From: Bedellia somnulentella
Lineage: Eukaryota; Arthropoda; Insecta; Lepidoptera; Bedelliidae
NCBI GenBank assembly: GCA_963576735.1
Contig: OY755198.1
Location: 5,828,001 to 5,892,000, forward strand
Direction of reading: 5' to 3'
Length of the DNA stretch: 64,000 nt
The notes under the pieces are model-generated. The model saw only the letters and a program-made list of their open reading frames with translations, ran no database searches and had not been told where the DNA came from. How positions within the stretch are numbered: the first letter of the stretch is position 1; every line of letters starts with the position of its first letter. The translations under genes were made by a program, and so were the position numbers. Shown here piece after piece: positions 59,101-62,100 of the stretch.

Positions 59101-62100
59101 AAAAGTTTTAGATTTCAATTTTAAAAATATCTAGAGGATTTTGAAGCCCAGTAATATTTGTTTCTACGTTATAAAATAGTAAACTATTAATTTAAGACAA
59201 AAAAGAAAAATATGAATATTCCCTATTGCCTAAGAAATGGTCGATTCTGAGGCTCTGACTGCAACGTTTTGGAATATATTACCGTGAGTATAAGTTAGGT
59301 GTTAGTAAGAGGCGACTAAGGGTATTGGGGCTTTTTAAGGGATTTTTGGGCGATGCGGTTGGAGACCCACCACCAACAACCTTTATTCTACCATCTTTTC
59401 CCCACTCACCTTCCAAAAGTGGCTCTGGCTACCCCTTTTAGGGATTTATAGCCGTGAGTATATGTATGTATGTATAAGTTAGGTTCGGTAGTTGTTATTA
59501 TATATATTTCTAGCTTTCCGCCCACGGCTTCGCCCGCGTGGAATTCGGTTATATGCGGTATAAAGCACAACTATAGGAAAACTTCTCATTCTCACGATTT
59601 CCCTCGGGAATATCATATTTCCTGGATAAAAAGTACCCAATTATTTAACCTGGACTTCTAACTATACGTCTGCAAAATTTCAAAGCAATCGGTTTAGTAG
59701 TTACGGCGTGAAAGCGGGACAAACAAACTCACTTTCTGATTTATTATATTAAGTAAGGATTTCCTCACCTTGGGATGTTTGGAAGACATATGGAAATCTT
59801 TCGCCTTAGCGCTGTGAAACTGCGTGAGGCAAAGATCGCATTTGTATCGTAATTTGAGATACGTTTCGTTCAGCGAGTCTTGGCGACGAACTAGCCACAT
59901 TTGTTCCTGAAACATATAATAGAATAGAATATCGCTTTATGGTTGCAATATTGTACAAATATTGCTTTTCAATATAAGTACATACATACATATTCTCACG
60001 CCGTTAGTTCCAATTGGGGTAGGCAGAGACTATAATGATCGCCACTTTGTACGATCCTGACAAACCTCTCTAGCTTCGTTTACATCCATCAATCTTTTCA
60101 TACATGCTCTTTTATTCTTCATACTTCGGACGCCAGCCTTTTTGAGCACACTCTCTATTTGGTCCAAGTGTGTTCTCCGTGGTCGTCCTCTACTAACATT
60201 GCCTTCTACATTGGCTCTATAGATAAACGGACATCTACAAAATTTAAATCTTTTTGTTCATGAAAATCTCATGTTGGGAATTATTACTAATAAATAAAGG
60301 AAAGAAAAATTTCGCCACAGGCGGGAATCGAACCCGCGACCTCGGGTATACGCCCCCGTCGCTCTGCCAATTGCGCAAATACTACTTTAACGTGTAAGAG
60401 AAATAAAGGATAGAAGAATTTCGCGCTGGCAGCCATTGACACGGTAGCTCAATTGGCAGAGCGACGGGTGCGTATACCCGAGGTCGCGGGTTCGATTCCC
60501 GCCTGTGGCGAAATTTTTCTTTCCTTTATTTATTAGTGACATCTACAAATCCCATAGAGAAGTAGACAGAGATTCAAACCTAGACATACCTCAGCTACTT
60601 TAGTAATTGAGTCGGTAACATACATATACTCACGGCTATATTTCCCTAGAAGGGGTAGCCAGAACTAAGGAATCATAAATTCCTCAGCTACTTTTGGAAG
60701 TTGAGCGGGGAAAAGATGGTAAAAATAAAGGTTTTTGGTGATAGGTCTCCAACCGCATCGCCCAAAAATCCAAAAAAAAAAGCCCCAATACCCTTAGTCG
60801 CCTCTTACGACATCCGTGGGTAGAAAGGGGTAGCGACATTCTAAGCCGGCACTACACGGAATTGAGTCGGTAACGGTTGTTAAATTAAGTTAATGATGGG
60901 TTTCCAACCGCATCTCCCAATAAATTAATCCCTCATACCCTGAGTCACATTTTACGACAACTTTTAAACTACATAGTTTATGTGGAGTTCAAAGAACTAT
61001 TGTTTATTTATAATTAAAATAATACTTATATTTATAAGTTTTCTCGAATAATTCCGCTAATTTAATTTATTAATTATTTAATTAATTTAGCGGAATTAAG
61101 CGAGGAAACTTATTAATATTAGTATTGCTATGGATTTCCGCAAAGTAATGCCTGATTCAATCCAATATAATCAAAATACTCAGTGTACATTTTTGGAAGA
61201 GTTTCTAAGCCCAAAATATTTGTCTAAAGTTGATCTCTGACTTTATAAAACATACACACATATACTCACGGCTATAAATCCCTAGAAGGGGTAGCCAGAG
61301 CTAAGGAATTAGAAATTCCTCAGCCACTTTTGGAAGTTGCGTGGGGAAAAGATGGTAAAATAAAGGTTGTTGGTGATGGGTCTCCAACCGCATCGCCCAA
61401 AAATCCCTTAAAAGCCCCAATCCCGTTAGTCGCCTCTTACGTACACCCACCGGAAGCAATGGGGTAGTGCTATTCTAAGCCGACACTACACAGCAAAATT
61501 AACTTACTTAATTTACTGTAAAAATATATGATAATATTCGTAATTACCTCAGTCATAATACAAATATCGACCGTATCAGGCGGAAACATCTTAAGTTTAG
61601 CCGTCGCTCTTGCATTTTTACGTTCTTTGTCTCGCTTTCCCTCCTTCGAGCGTCTTCTATGAGATTTTCGGTCTTCTTTCAGCTGAAATTAAACAATGCT
61701 TTTCTTAATTTTACTAGCAAACTTCGCACGAGTTATAACAGTAATTAAAAAATTAAAAAAACAACCGTGATAGCCCAGTGGGTAGAACACTCGGTTATCG
61801 TGCAAACGACTAGTGTTCGAATCCTGGGTCGGGCCTACACCAATTTGTCTTTTCTAAAGATATATGTGTGGTTAATTTATCATGGTTGTTAACGGTGAGG
61901 GAAAACATCGTGAGGAAACCCACATGGCTGAGTTGTACTTAGTCATGTGACAGTGTATTCGTACAACACGGCGATAGGCCTGCCCCCTATCACGTGAGTA
62001 TACTGTCCATGCAAAACGTGGGTACTCTGAACACCAGGTGACAAAGTCACTTGATGTTCAGAAGTATTAGTACCTCTGCCAACCCCTTCGGGGATATTCG

